A DNA stretch of 64,000 bases from Dipteronia dyeriana. Taxonomy: Eukaryota > Streptophyta > Magnoliopsida > Sapindales > Sapindaceae. The notes under the pieces were generated by a model. That model was not told the origin of the DNA. It did not search any database and saw nothing but the letters and a program-made list of their open reading frames with translations. Location: the NCBI GenBank assembly GCA_032871835.1, contig CM065295.1, positions 86,111,819-86,175,818 on the forward strand, given 5' to 3'. A program made the position numbers and the translations under genes. Of this stretch, positions 9,899-21,824 are shown in pieces (positions within the stretch are counted from its first letter, which is position 1; each line of letters starts with the position of its first letter).

Positions 9899-12278
9899 TG
9901 TTAATAGCAAAATTTGGATAGGGACCAAAGAATAATTTTCCACTTCCCAGCCTCCCTGCAAGGGTTCAAATTCGGGCTTATATGACAAGGTATCAAGGTC
10001 CCCGAGGTCGAGCTACCATGTAATCCTACAAGAGCAAAGTGAGGCCGCCCATACCATCTGAGCATCTCGCACGCGTCCAGGCTTACCAAATAAAGCCTGA
10101 CAAGGCCGCGTCAAGCTCCTTATACCAGGATAAAAGCCCGAAGCTAGATCGACGTGAAAGGACTTGGGTCCCCTGACATCAAGGTATCTCGTGACACTCT
10201 CCTAGAGCTTGCTACTATCTCTACTTTCACTAGGAGACCTTCAAGGTGCCGAACTTGTCTTGCAAAGGCCCTTCTGCCTCGTCAAGGTATAATCTCGACA
10301 TGTCCGAGCATAAAAAAAAAACCCGTAAAGCCTCATCGTCACCAAAAGCGTCAAGATCCACTGTAGATCCTGACATGGTTAAATCAAGTAGCAAGAGCAG
10401 TACTCGAGCGTACCTCTCAACCCTTCCAGAAGCAAGCCAATGTCGTTTATTTATGGCGAACACCTTACCAGGGCTTGCCAGCCAAGTTTCGCTACCCAAT
10501 CGGATTCCAGCACAATCAAATCGAGCTCCACTGAAAGCCTTGTAAGGTCGAATCAAGCTTCATACAACCAGACTGGTATCTTAAGGTATCTCGCCATCAG
10601 ATCGATACCCAAAGTATTGGGAAACCAGCTTCGGGACCCATCCAGGGTACGCCTCCTCCGTAAGGTAGGAAGAATAATATCAGTTTGGTACCGCGCCACC
10701 AGAATATTAAACCAGATTTTCTCCTCCAAGAGAGAGGGTTGACTTTCATGATTACCATTAATGAGGTCAATCGTATTAATAGAGGTAGTCAGCTCTATTT
10801 AATGAGGTCAATCGTATTAATGAAGGTAGTCAACCCTATTAATGAGGTAAACTATATTAATAGAGGTAGTCAACCCAATTAATGACATGATCAACGCCAT
10901 TAATAAGAGAATATTCAATTCCTTAATGGCCACCATTAGTGAAAGAGTCCAAAGAGGAAACAAATACATTTTCCTTTAAAATATCCTCCACAACCGATTA
11001 TTGGGGGTCAACTATAACAGAAAATCCCGCCTATCAAGGAAGGAAGAGTCCGAAGAGGAAACAATCATATCTTCTCCAAGATATTAGCTACAAGCCGATC
11101 AACAACTTTAAAGGAAGAATTGTATTCGATAAGGAAACGAAGACTAATTGAAGAGTCCTGAACTTGCACGCCAAGGTAGTCACCATGTATAAATATGCCT
11201 GTAAAAGGAATATTGAGGGGTCTCCGATCGATGACAGAAGACGCTAAAATACATGCTCCAAGACAGACTCAATATTCGACATCTGAGATCTGATAACACA
11301 GGGCTGAGATCGCCCATATCATTTCTAATCCCAAAAACGACCAGCCCTAGGCATGTTTACATGCTTCGTTAAAAGTTCTCTCTACATCATCATTGTATGT
11401 GTACATTGACCAGGAAAATACTGGTATCGGTAAACACTATTGTTGTAAGCTCCTCGGAGCATATACGTTGTATTACTTTGACATCTTTGTAACCTCCTCG
11501 GAGCATCGCATGATATATATATACAAGGAAGGGTATTCCTCCTTCCTCTGGATACTGGCTAGGGGTTTTTCAGCATGTGATCACTCGTGATGCTTTTTCC
11601 CTCCTTGATCAGTCCACCTTCATCTACATAAGACTTGTGGTTTTCCTATTATCTACTGTATTACGCATGTGTGTATGCGGGCTAGGTACCGACCCCATTG
11701 GCCCTAGCTCTCTAATCTTTTTTACATGAGATCGGGAAACAACAACGAAGACCTAAGGAACCGAATCTAGATTCCTACCTCGCTGGGCCTAACGCTCTTA
11801 TCCTCTCATCTACATGCCAAAGTCACACATCAAGATGAAGAGAAATCACCCAGACCAGTTCGAAGGGAGTCGATGAGCTCTCCCGTATCCTCTCTATGGA
11901 AGAAATCGAGCTCTCCAACATTGGAGCTAGATAAGCCCCCATTCTTACTTGCTATCGAGGTCGGGGTATTACAGGAAGCAATCGGGCTCCAGAACCAGGC
12001 TGTGGGTACCAAGACTGGCTCCGACCACGACCGAGGAACAAGGTCCAAGATCACCCCCTTTGCACCAGCAAGGGAACCTCGAGCTCCCCAGATCTACTTC
12101 ATAAGTACGAAGCCCGACGGGCGGGAGGGCTTGTCTCCTACCTACTGTTTCATCCTCCTTCATATTCATACAAGATCACCAAGGTACCAAAGGTACCAAC
12201 CCCGGCCACCACCTCCGTGGTAGTGGTCTCGAGACTGTTAATCTAGATTTTCCACCTAGTACGAATTTTCGGTTAACA
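9899..12278 (+). mobile_element. Solo LTR of a related gypsy family with perfect 5-bp target duplication
   Basis: The ends match those of the LTR at 8445-9713 (TGTTAATAGC ... GGTTAACA) and the unit is flanked by CATCC at 9894-9898 and 12279-12283, a perfect 5-bp target-site duplication. No pol domain is present between the ends. A TATA-like box (TGTATAAATATG) lies at about 11187-11198. At about 2.4 kb it is nearly twice the neighbouring LTR, so it belongs to a different subfamily or has acquired sequence. A solo LTR is the usual product of recombination between the two LTRs of a full element. Confidence 0.88.
10757..10915 (+). repeat. About 40-bp tandem repeat inside the solo LTR
   Basis: Units beginning AATGAGGT(C/A)AA recur at about 10759, 10801, 10840 and, degenerate, 10880. 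Each contains GTATTAAT and GGTAGTCA blocks. The array lies a few hundred bases 5' of the TATA-like box of the LTR. Confidence 0.8.
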
Positions 12279-12283
12279 CATCC

Positions 12284-14712
12284 ATTTAAGGTATGTAATC
12301 GGTTGTTGAAAAAGTAATTGATTGTTGAAAAAGTGATTGTGAAAGTCAATCACATATTAACCATCTATTTATTGCAATACTTATATATCATAATCACATA
12401 TTTTGCAAGCTAAGGTAGTGGAATTATATTTCTAAATCTTTTTTTTAAGAAGCTTCCAAAAAAAAAGGTATATCACTATTCACTAATTATTTATATGTGA
12501 TAGTATATAAAGATAACACTAATACTAGTAAATTTATATTAATAGATAATAATAACACTAATACTAGTTTCACATCACAGCTCCTAATATTGCGGTTGCA
12601 ATTTACTTCATACTATAAATACATAATATGTATCCGTAAACCAACTTTTTTTTAAACTATAAACCAACTTATGCATTATAAACATGGAATTTATGGAATT
12701 CTTAACTTCTTCTTCTCAATTAAATTTTTCACCAAAAATTGGATAGAAAAAAGAGGTTAGTGTTTTTTTTTGTTTCATTATCTCAAATCTAACCCTGTTA
12801 TTAATATTGTACTAGTTTCTTTTCATTTTCTTTCTGTTTTCAACCATACAAACTTCAATTATTAAAAACTCTATTCTTCCCACTTATCCCTTGACCAACT
12901 TTTTCTTGTATCAATCAATTCAAACATAATATTAATTATTACATTTAGGAGAATAGTATATATATATATATATTTCTAAGGAGAGGAGATCCAATATTTG
13001 GATATTTTATATTCTATAAATAGTAATACTTGTGTTTCTTCCTTAATGCACACACTCATTACTCATATTTTTCGTACTTTTTGGATTTGGCATCGTATTC
13101 CATATCACACTTTTGATTTCGTCCTGTAATGGACGGACCAGATGAATTCAGACACTTCTAGTGACCACAGAGGATCCATCCAGAACATAATGAGGTGGTA
13201 ACTTGTGGACCCACTCTTTGTTAAATGCTTACCCAATTAAAAAGGATAAGGTTTTTGAGCCAAGTTATTTTAATTTAAAATCAAGAAATATTAAGAACCA
13301 CAAAATTCTAGAGCTTTTGGGTTGAGACATGAGAGGCTGTTAGTTGGATTGAACTTAACTCAAAAGGGTTTCTACCACGTGGCCCTGTTTGTGGAACTTT
13401 CAGGTCAAAAGATATATACCAAGAAAATGAAACGAGAGGTTGATCTTCCCCTAAGATATTCCCTTTCAAGATCTTGGATCATTAGTCCACATTATCTTCT
13501 TCTTTGTTGGTATAATTTATGATTTATTTAAACAACTTATCATGTGAGCATGTTTGCTTTATAAATCATTATTACAGAATTCTCACCCATCATTTACGTA
13601 ATTACGTTCTCATTCATAGGATGCATTAAATGATTAAGATTCGATAATCGTTACGAAATTTAAATATTAGATTCATCTAAACCAATTGAAATTCGATATC
13701 TAAATAAATAAAAAATATATATAATAATATATCCCATACATTAAACATATTGTTTACTTTAAATTAGTTAAATACATCGTGTGTACTAATTGAATGGTAT
13801 ATCATACCACTGAAATGCTTACACATAAATATATATCAGCTGTTTGAGTTATAATTTATTATTTTCCTTAGTCATCTATTGTACAGAAGATTTTCTCCAA
13901 ATTGTTGATTTTTGTACACTTGTACATGACATCTGCATTAAACAAAAATGCACTGGACTAAAGATTTAATAAAGAGTAAAACAACTATACCTTCCAAATG
14001 AATCGGACGGCTACAGTTAATATCTAAATTGACAAGAAATATCTGAACTTTGGCTATAAAAAATTAGTTGCATGCAAGGACGACAGATTGGCCACAACCC
14101 ACAACACAAGGCAAAGCCACCCCGTGTGTGTGCATTGTGCACCAGAACAAATGCGAGTGTGATTGTGCTCAAAAGCGCTTAGATGGAAGCGATTTTCCTA
14201 CACGTTTTGAGACCCATGATTTTGATTCTTCTCCAGATCAGGATTTGATTCCACCAAGCGATTTCTGGCCTCTAATTTGTACGCCTTGGAACTATAACAA
14301 ATACCTAAAATATTGGGTATTTTAACCAAACTTCACAGGGCATGCTACGTTACTGCTAAACTAATCCATCTCATCTCCATTTCTTTTTCTGTTAAAAATA
14401 TGCCATTTGATTCGATCAATATCAAGCATGTGATTATATCTACACATACCTCTTTCTAGAACTTTCCCTAAGTTGGGTTTTTAAAATTAGATATCGAATT
14501 TGTAATGATGATTATGGAATTTATCTTAGGTTTTGTGAAAGATTCGAATTTGAAAGAGGTCCGATGACTCTTGAGTCTTGATTGTAAGTAATGAGCTTTT
14601 TTATTAATCCAATTTGGGCTCAAGAGAACATGTTCCGTTAAATTGCTAATTGGACTCTTTCAATTTTCCATGACACATCGTGTCCTTGCTCTGTAATTTT
14701 ATGGCCCCGTCA

Positions 14713-14716
<4 letters not shown>
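12284..14716. other. AT-rich spacer without a supported gene
   Basis: The first 80 bases carry a TTGTTGAAAAAGT unit twice (12303-12345) and match the left flank of the solo LTR (9841-9893), so a short direct repeat existed before that insertion. Short frames at 13322-13522 and 14068-14325 have no recognisable domain, and I do not call them genes. A TA run lies at 12957-12972. Confidence 0.6.

Positions 14717-14752
<36 letters not shown>
14717..14752. repeat. (ATT)n microsatellite
   Basis: About eleven uninterrupted ATT units lie directly left of the small inverted-repeat element that starts at 14758. Confidence 0.95.
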
Positions 14753-14757
<5 letters not shown>

Positions 14758-14894
14758 TACTTTGATCAAATCTGATGTCTAAATGATGTGGCAACATTCT
14801 AGTTTATTCATTTAAATCATATAAATATAATATAATTTAAATAAATGTACTCAAATGTTACCGCATCATTTGAAAATCAAATTTGGTTAAAGTA
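14758..14894. mobile_element. 137-bp MITE with long terminal inverted repeats
   Basis: The left end (TACTTTGATCAAATCTGATG) and the reverse complement of the right end (TACTTTAACCAAATTTGATT) match over about 45 bases with few gaps, so almost the whole unit folds back on itself. No coding capacity is present. A clear target duplication could not be assigned and the superfamily remains open. Confidence 0.75.
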
Positions 14895-14925
14895 GTATAA
14901 ATCTTTATTTTTTTAGAGTTGAAAG

Positions 14926-15493
14926 TAGGGATGACAACAAAACCTAAACCCATGGGAGTTTGGATTGAGAAAATAAACCCGTGGGTGACCCATGAACCCG
15001 TTTAAATAAAAATCATATAATATTTATTATTTAAAATATAATAAATATAAACTCCAATAAAAAACACTTTTAACTATATAGAGAATAAAATGTAATCGTT
15101 TCTCTCATTTTATGTTATAATTATCGACTCTTATATATATAAAAATGTGATTTGTCTCCTATGACTTTTATTTGAACTAAGAAATATACTTGAAATGAGT
15201 TAAAATTTTAACTATATTAAACGTTTATAGTATTTAAAATTACAATTTCCATATATTTAAATAATATAGAAATATTTTTCTAAAAAAAAAATTGGCGTGT
15301 TCGCAGGTTTGACCCGTGAACCCGCTTGTTTCATAGGTTCGTGAATGGTTTTAGGTTTCTTCCAAACCTGCGGGTGAAACCTGAACCCGTTTATTTATGT
15401 GGGTTCGTGTACAGGTTTGGATGACACAAATTGTTGCGGGTTTGGGTTTGGATTTTGCCAAACCTGTCCGAACCCGGCCTATTGTCATTCTTA
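14926..15493. mobile_element. Non-autonomous hAT-like element
   Basis: The ends are TAGGGATGACAA and, reverse-complemented, TAAGAATGACAATAGG, the TA(G/A)GG/ATG start being typical of plant hAT elements. The 8-bp flanks are GTTGAAAG (14918-14925) and GTTGAGGG (15494-15501), a degraded target duplication (6 of 8). Both arms contain many AACCCGT/ACGGGTT words in opposite orientation, so the arms pair over a long distance. There is no open reading frame of transposase type. Confidence 0.8.
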
Positions 15494-15501
15494 GTTGAGG
15501 G

Positions 15502-16021
15502 TGGAGACTTGAGAGTGAATCAAGATTTGGATATTTTCGGACTAATTTTACATCAAGCACTGCTAATTTAACCAATTAGCTACTAACTCAACCCAAATTT
15601 TATGAGAGGATTTGGTTATATATATATTATAAGGGATCCCTTATTTTAATTTCGGTAAAAACCACAATGAAATCACATAAATTTGAATGAAATTTGATTT
15701 GAAATTTTGTGTGGATGATAAGTTCATTGAAATCTAACTATGAATAAAATTTGAAAATTTTCAAGTACTAGAACTATTTATCATAATTTTTTTAATATGA
15801 ATGTATCGGGAAAATGAAAGAAATATAAGAAAAATAAAAATAAATAGTTAAGTGCTTGAAAAAAAATCAAATTTTATTTATAGGTAGATGTCAATGAACT
15901 TATCATCTAAACAAAATTCAAATCAATGTGATTTCTTGGTGATCATTACAAAAATTAAAATAAGAGACCCTTTCTAAGAGACCCACTATATATATATATA
16001 TATATATATATGTTAGACAAT
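15502..16021. other. AT-rich spacer with TA microsatellite
   Basis: No gene is seen. A (TA)n run lies at about 15986-16010. ATAATTTT-type words and a TGAAATTTGATTTGAAATTTTG stretch give local inverted symmetry but no clear element ends. Confidence 0.5.
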
Positions 16022-16165
16022 ACAAATGATGTGGCAAGTGAATTGTCATCACTATAGACAACATAAGATGATGTTGTTAATGAAGAAATCATTTACCATA
16101 TTATCTGGATTGAAATTTGGACTAATTTTTTTTAGTTGTTTAGCATTAATGATATACAAAAAAAA
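16022..16165. mobile_element. Short MITE-like repeat, same family as 38935-39070
   Basis: The stretch containing GATGTGGCAAGTGAATTG and ATTGAAATTTGGACTAA matches 38938-39065 over about 130 bases. The two copies lie in unrelated surroundings, as expected for a dispersed mobile repeat. No terminal inverted repeat or target duplication is evident. Confidence 0.65.
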
Positions 16166-16426
16166 AATTGTTAATCGGTTTGTAACCATTTAACATACCA
16201 ATCAAATTGATTTAATTTGGATCGTTCAAAATAAAATTCATAAAACTCAAACCAATCTATATATTTACTAAAAGTTAAATTCATATTTTTAGGATTTAGT
16301 AACTTTTGTTTATACTTCTTCACTTTTTTAGTTTATTTTATTATTTTACCGGTCTTCTTCATCACAAGTCATATCCAATTAAGATAATATAATTGCAGAC
16401 TTGACAATTTAATTCATATAATTAAG

Positions 16427-16429
<3 letters not shown>

Positions 16430-16472
<43 letters not shown>
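16430..16472. repeat. (TA)n microsatellite
   Basis: An uninterrupted TA run of about 40 bases lies just left of the first copy of the hAT-like dimer. Confidence 0.95.
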
Positions 16473-16474
<2 letters not shown>

Positions 16475-16495
16475 TCTCATTTATTGTCATACAGC

Positions 16496-17161
16496 TAGGG
16501 ATGCACGTGTGGGGAATGAGGATAGATATAGATCCCCCCATTCTCACTTCCTAGACCCTCCCTTACCTCCCCATTTCTCCATTTAGGAAAAATGGGGATG
16601 GAGATGGGAATGTCCATTTGGGAAAGATGAGAATGTTTGGGGGGAGGTCCCCCCATCCCTATCCCCAATTCTCCATTTTACCCGTTTTCTCGTATCCCCC
16701 GTTCCCTTATTTTCTCATTTTCTCATTTTCTCATTTTCTCATTTTCCTATTTAACTAAAATTTATAAATTAAATTAAAAAAGCAAACAAAACTTTCATTA
16801 CAAATAAAAAATATCAGTGCATTACAAATTCAACATAAAATGTTTCAAATAATTCAAATATATATTATAATTATATTTATATACTTTTGGGGGAAATTGA
16901 AAAATGAGGATCTCCATTCCCATTCTCATTCCCATTCCCATTCTCATTCCCATTCCCATTCTCATTCCCATTCTCATTCCCATTCCCATTTAATTGTGGG
17001 GAAAATGGGGATGAGGAGGGGTCTCCCCATCTCCATTTTAATTTGGGGATGAAAATCATCCCCATCCCCCCTCCCCCCATTTCCCCATTTTCCCCCCAAA
17101 AAATCCCCAAATGGGGATAAGGGTGCAGGGATTTAGGGCCGGGGGATAATGTGCATTCCTA
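16496..17161. mobile_element. hAT-like MITE, first copy of a head-to-tail dimer
   Basis: The copy starts TAGGGATGCACG and ends GTGCATTCCTA, an inverted repeat of hAT type. Its left flank CATACAGC (16488-16495) is repeated with one change (CATACAAC) only beyond the second copy. Both subterminal parts are very rich in CCCCAT/ATGGGG words, including an ATTCCC/ATTCTC tandem run at 16915-16992. The run is read as His-Ser on one strand and Asn-Gly/Glu on the other, which is a repeat artefact. Confidence 0.85.
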
Positions 17162-17162
17162 G

Positions 17163-17686
17163 CAGAGATGCACGTTTGGGGAATGAGGATGGATATAGGT
17201 CCCCCCATCTCCATCCCCAGTTCCCCATTTTTATCGTTTTTCCCTGTTTTCTCGTATCTCCGGTCCCTCATTTTCTCGTTTCCCTATTTAACTGAAAATT
17301 ATAAATTAAATTAAAAAGAAACAAACATTTCATTACAAATAAAAAATAACAATACATTACAAATTCAACATAAAATATTTCAAATAATTCAAATATATAT
17401 TATAATTATATTTATATACTTTTGGAGGAAATGGGGAAATGAGGATCTCCATCCCCATCCCCATTTCAATTTATTGTGGGGGAAATGGGGAAATGGGGAG
17501 GGGGAGGGGTCCCCCCATCCCCCCCTCCCCATCCACATCCCCATCCCCATCCCCATCCCCATTTTAATTTGGGGATGAAAATCATCCCCCCCCTCCCCAA
17601 TTACCTCATTTTTTCCAAAAAAAAAAACCTCAAATGGGGATGGGGGTACGGGGATTTGGGACCCCGGATATTAATATGCATCCCTA
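17163..17686. mobile_element. hAT-like MITE, second copy of the dimer
   Basis: It begins CAGAGATGCACG one base after the end of the first copy and finishes ATATGCATCCCTA, followed by CATACAAC (17687-17694). Its inner part (a TTTCATTACAAATAAAAAATA block and a TATATTATAATTATATTTATA block) is nearly the same as in the first copy. The shared outer target duplication suggests that the pair moved as a unit or arose by duplication in place. Confidence 0.85.
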
Positions 17687-17694
17687 CATACAAC

Positions 17695-19472
17695 ATTTGG
17701 TATCTCACACTCCTCTTTCTTTTATATAATGTTATTATTTTAAATAAATAAAATATAATTACTTTTAGAATATGAGTTTTATGATTAAGTTTTTTTTTTC
17801 TATACTTGACACTCAGACTTGTTTTTATTTTTATTTTTAGTTAGATTATGTTTTATTTTTTTACTTTCGGTTATAATAGTACTTGTAATAGTTAATTTAT
17901 TAATCATATAATATTTTCTTAATTTTCAAAATAATTAAATAACACCTATATTATTTAATATTTTTATATTTAAATATTTTTTTAAAAATAATACAAAAAA
18001 TGATTTATGGGTTCAAACTTAAACCGATAAATCTACCCAAACCAACCCAAATATTTTTGGTTTGACTTGAATCGGTTTAACAAATCACATTGGTTTGGTT
18101 TGGTTTGGATTGAAATATAATTAAACCGATATATATTGTTTTCTTTGATATTAAATACCCCTACTAGGCTTTTACCATGGTAGGAAAAAAAGGTGAAACT
18201 CGAATCCCTTGTAGAGAGATATAAGCATCGAGATAAAAATGGTAATTGATTTATTTTTATTGTATCATTCACTTAGTTATTTTATGATTTATAGGGTAAG
18301 GATATATTATTCGGCTTGACTTAAACGTTTTTTGTTTTGTTAATATAGACAGAGACAACAATGCCAACTTCCAATAAGGATTTTCTTATATTCTTATATG
18401 GTTTGTGCTTTTAAGAAAAATAAATTTTTGTGATTGATAGTTGACAAAATAATTTATATTAAAAAAAAAAACATGTATGACAAGTAACCAATGGTCTCTT
18501 ATTTAAAATTTAAGTTTTTTTCCCTCATAGATCTAATTTATTATTCATTCTAGTATAAATAGATACCATATCTTGTCTTTATAAACAAGGATAGAAAATT
18601 TGTATATATTTATACTACATATATATATATATATATATCTTATATCACTAATCACAATCCAAAATATTAGTCTAAAAACTAACCTAACTAATGTGAAAGT
18701 GGAACCACATCATATAATGATACATTTATTAAGGATACAATACAACTTACTTAATACATTATTTAGAGTGAATTTTGAGTTAATTATTTGAGTTATATAA
18801 TATTAATGATATTATATTCATAATACAGTGATTAGACTTTTAATAAAAACACTCATGTGAGTGAATAGTCAACTTTTGACAAGTTCAATTTGGCGTTGGC
18901 TTTGCTAGGCACACACCTCAACATGACAAGTTGACAACGATGAAAATTAGCAAGAAAACAAGATAGTAAAAATGTCATGCTTGACCATCTCTTTATACCT
19001 TTGTGTTTGTGTTTTTTTTTTTTTTTAATATCATCAAGATTGTTTTTGATAAACCATTTTCTCATTGCTTTTAAATATATAAAAGGAGATTTTTCAATTA
19101 CAAAAAAGTGAACTTAAAGTAAAGTTTGATAATTGCAAAGGAAACTTTTCATAGATTGTTTTAACTATTAGAAATGTTTTCAGAATCAGAAAAACATTTG
19201 ACAATTTGTATTAATTCTTTTTACAATATATATATATATATATATAAATAATGTTATTGCAAAAATGGTTTTCTACCAAAAGCATATTCTCAACCACACC
19301 TTTATTATATATTTATATGCAAGAACAAATAAAACGTATTACATAATATAGCACAAGAAGGGTAAACGAAAAACAAAATTAAATGAAAATGAAAATGATA
19401 ATAATAATTTTACTCACAATTCCTTTTTTTCCTTCTTCGATTCATGCATGAAAATCATTCCAGTTATTAACT
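17695..19472. other. AT-rich spacer 3' of the DC1 gene
   Basis: No gene is supported. At 18003-18165 a patch rich in AACCGA and GGTTTGGTTTGG words ends in AATACCCCTA. It resembles one end of a hAT-like element, but the other end was not found. TA runs lie at 18618-18638 and 19226-19245. The poly-T at 19011-19027 is downstream of the DC1 gene in transcription. Confidence 0.55.
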
Positions 19473-20480
19473 TTATGTTTCTGATGAGTCGCTGAAGATG
19501 CCACTTAACATCGAAGACCCAAAACCAGGATCGCCACCATTTCCACCACCACCATCACCGCCGCCGCCATCATTCATCACATTTTGCATTAAATCCTGAC
19601 CAACTTGCTCAGCTGCTCCTTGCACAAACCCTTGAACCATTGCGTTCACCAAAACATTATTATTATTCGGCGGTGGCGCAGCTGGCATCCCAACCTGAGA
19701 ATTTTGAAGCCTCCCCTTACTTTGACTATGAACATAATTGTTGTTCAATGGAGGATAAGTTCCATTAACGTTATTATTCATTCTACCAGAAATCCCGACC
19801 TGAGAATTTTGTAGCGTTCCCATACTTTGACTATGCGCCAAATTATTCCCATTTTGAATCTGATTTCCTCCGGGAAATGAATTATAATGTTGCATCTGAA
19901 TCTGTGGTTGTGTTTGAGCTTGAACCTGAGCCTGAGCCTGCAGTGCGCTTTTAGAATTTGATGCACAATCGAGATGTGCATCAAACTCACAAAAGTTACA
20001 ACGGTACAACCAATGATTAGACCCAACTTTGCGACAAATATCACAAGAAAAACCCTTGGTTTGATAAGGAGGATCAAACGTGAGCTCGAGTTTATGAGCA
20101 TGCAAATGGTGCATAAGAGAGAGCGGTTTCGAGGCACAAAGGATATGAATATCAAAGTCACATTGGTTGCAGTGGTAAATGAATCCGCGGCCATGGTGGC
20201 CGCAGCCGTCGCAGTTGAACAGGCCGCCGGGGTAGGGTGGCGTTGGGAGGAGGCTGAGAGGGTGGTAAGGGTGGGAGGGGTGGTTGATGAGCTGGGGCAT
20301 CTGGGTACATGCCACGTGGAGAGAGAAGTTGCAGGGGATGCAACTGTACATCCAACCAGAGGATTGGAGCTCGCAGCCTGAACATGGAGTAGCTAGGGTT
20401 AGGGTTTGTGGGTTGGTCAGATGCAGGAGATGAGGATGGCTCAAGTGTTGGATCGACGGTTGGTGTTCTAGCCTTCCCAT
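19473..20480 (-). CDS. DC1 (Cys/His-rich C1) domain protein, 335 aa
   Basis: A single uninterrupted exon runs from ATG at 20480 to a stop at 19473. Three DC1 modules are visible at about residues 14-63, 68-118 and 124-174. Each has the CxxC ... (Y/W)xCxxCxFxxHxxC pattern (for example CDGCGHHGRGFIYHCNQC), expected to bind two zinc ions. After them come a Gln/Ala run (178-196), an Asn/Gln-rich linker containing HSQSxGxLQNSQVG twice (216-229 and 251-264), a short possible helix (277-302) and a Gly-rich tail. DC1 proteins are a large plant-specific family; some are linked to stress responses and hormone signalling, and the domain is compared with lipid-binding C1. The role of this one cannot be read from sequence. 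No signal peptide or membrane segment is seen. Confidence 0.9.
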   Translation of the reverse strand: MGRLEHQPSIQHLSHPHLLHLTNPQTLTLATPCSGCELQSSGWMYSCIPCNFSLHVACTQMPQLINHPSHPYHPLSLLPTPPYPGGLFNCDGCGHHGRGFIYHCNQCDFDIHILCASKPLSLMHHLHAHKLELTFDPPYQTKGFSCDICRKVGSNHWLYRCNFCEFDAHLDCASNSKSALQAQAQVQAQTQPQIQMQHYNSFPGGNQIQNGNNLAHSQSMGTLQNSQVGISGRMNNNVNGTYPPLNNNYVHSQSKGRLQNSQVGMPAAPPPNNNNVLVNAMVQGFVQGAAEQVGQDLMQNVMNDGGGGDGGGGNGGDPGFGSSMLSGIFSDSSET

Positions 20481-20769
20481 TTTTCTCTCTCACTTTCTAG
20501 GGAAAACCTAGATATGAAAATGAAACGAAGAGAGGTCGATGAGTAGTGTCGTGTGATTATATTAATGAAGAGCATACGATTTGTCCATCTTATTACGATC
20601 ATGCCACGATGGAGTAAATTAACTTGCTATGCGGTATGATATGATGATGAGCATATGCATCGTGCACCACTCAAAAATTTCCCGGGCGGAAGATCTTGAC
20701 TTTGAGATACCCCCTTTAAGGGTTAGCGATATAGTGAAAGTTAATGTTCAGATAAATTTATCCCTTTTT

Positions 20770-20824
<55 letters not shown>

Positions 20825-21136
20825 TATATTTAAAGAGTTAAAACTATTCCACTAAAATGCTTATGAATCGATTATTCAGAAGTAATCATCGGCTGATTGA
20901 GGAAAAATTGACTCAGACTTTGGGAAGATAGACAAGTCAACTTGAACGCGGAATGGCTGTAAGTAAGTTGTAAGCTGTAAGTTTCTCATCATGTCATCAC
21001 TAGGGTTTTTGACTTTTTGAACCCACTAGGCCACTAGACACACCTAACTTGAAAAGTTGGTCGACTTTGTAGCCGTTTCTTATTTTTTGTTATTAATAAT
21101 TTAATGTGTTCTTGTAGGTTGTATCGGATCATATCA
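20481..21136 (-). promoter_or_regulatory. Upstream region of the DC1 gene
   Basis: This is the sequence 5' of the DC1 start codon on the minus strand. A TTAATATAAT stretch near 20555-20570 is a possible TATA box. A long imperfect TA run occupies 20769-20823. No other element is convincing. Confidence 0.35.
20769..20823. repeat. (TA)n microsatellite
   Basis: A TA run of about 55 bases with one TTTATA interruption. It generates a false Tyr-Ile frame on the plus strand. Confidence 0.95.
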
Positions 21137-21144
21137 CCGGTAAT

Positions 21145-21816
21145 TAGAGATATATATAAAAACCGAAATCGAATTGAATCGAACCGAACCGAATCGAATC
21201 AAAAAAGGGTATTAGGTTCGGTTCATAGTTTGTATTCGGTTCAAACCGATTTAAAATTTAAAAGTCGAATTGAATTCTGTTCGGTTTCAGTTTTGGACAT
21301 ATAAAACCGAACCGAACCAAATAAACCGAATTGTTTTAATTAATTATTTTGTAAGGTTCAGTTTTATTATGGATTGTTTGTTGATGATGTTTTATTTTTT
21401 GACCACATTATATACTACATATTTTTACTTCTATTTATAGAAGTTATGATTATTTTATATTTTGATTGAGTATGTATATCAAATATGATTGGAATTTTAG
21501 ATTTTGAATCAAAATTGAGTTGTATTTTGTTTGAATTACTTTTTATATATTATGTTTTCTTAAAAAAGTTTAAATCTAAATGCTAAAAATGTAACTTAAA
21601 GACACAAAAAATTGAAAAACATATTAAAAAACCTTCAAAACCCAATAGGTCTAAAACCGAATTGAACTGAATCGAACCGAAATAAAGGTGTTCGGTTCAA
21701 TTCGGTTTTCAGGTTCAATTCGGTTCAAACCGATTCACATTTTTAAAAACCGAATATATATCGATTCAATACGGTTTTAATCAAAACCGAATCGAACCGA
21801 ACCATACCAACCCTTA
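21145..21816. mobile_element. Non-autonomous hAT-like element with perfect 8-bp target duplication
   Basis: CCGGTAAT flanks the unit at 21137-21144 and 21817-21824. The left end reads TAGAGATATATATAAAAACC and the reverse complement of the right end reads TAAGGGTTGGTATGGTTCGG. Both arms are filled with CCGAAC/GTTCGG words in opposite orientation. There is no transposase; the middle is plain AT-rich DNA. Confidence 0.88.
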
Positions 21817-21824
21817 CCGGTAAT

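Noticed and set aside
14068..14325. 85-codon frame with several cysteines
   Set aside because: No recognisable domain, no conserved context; the CxCxC spacing does not fit a known small cysteine-rich family.
16840..17110. Open frames of Ser-His and Asn-Gly/Glu repeats
   Set aside because: They are translations of the ATTCCC/ATTCTC tandem run in the hAT-like dimer; the frame stays open only because of the repeat period.
20629..20841. Small plus-strand frame upstream of the DC1 gene
   Set aside because: Half of it is the TA microsatellite, and it has no domain or splice signal support.
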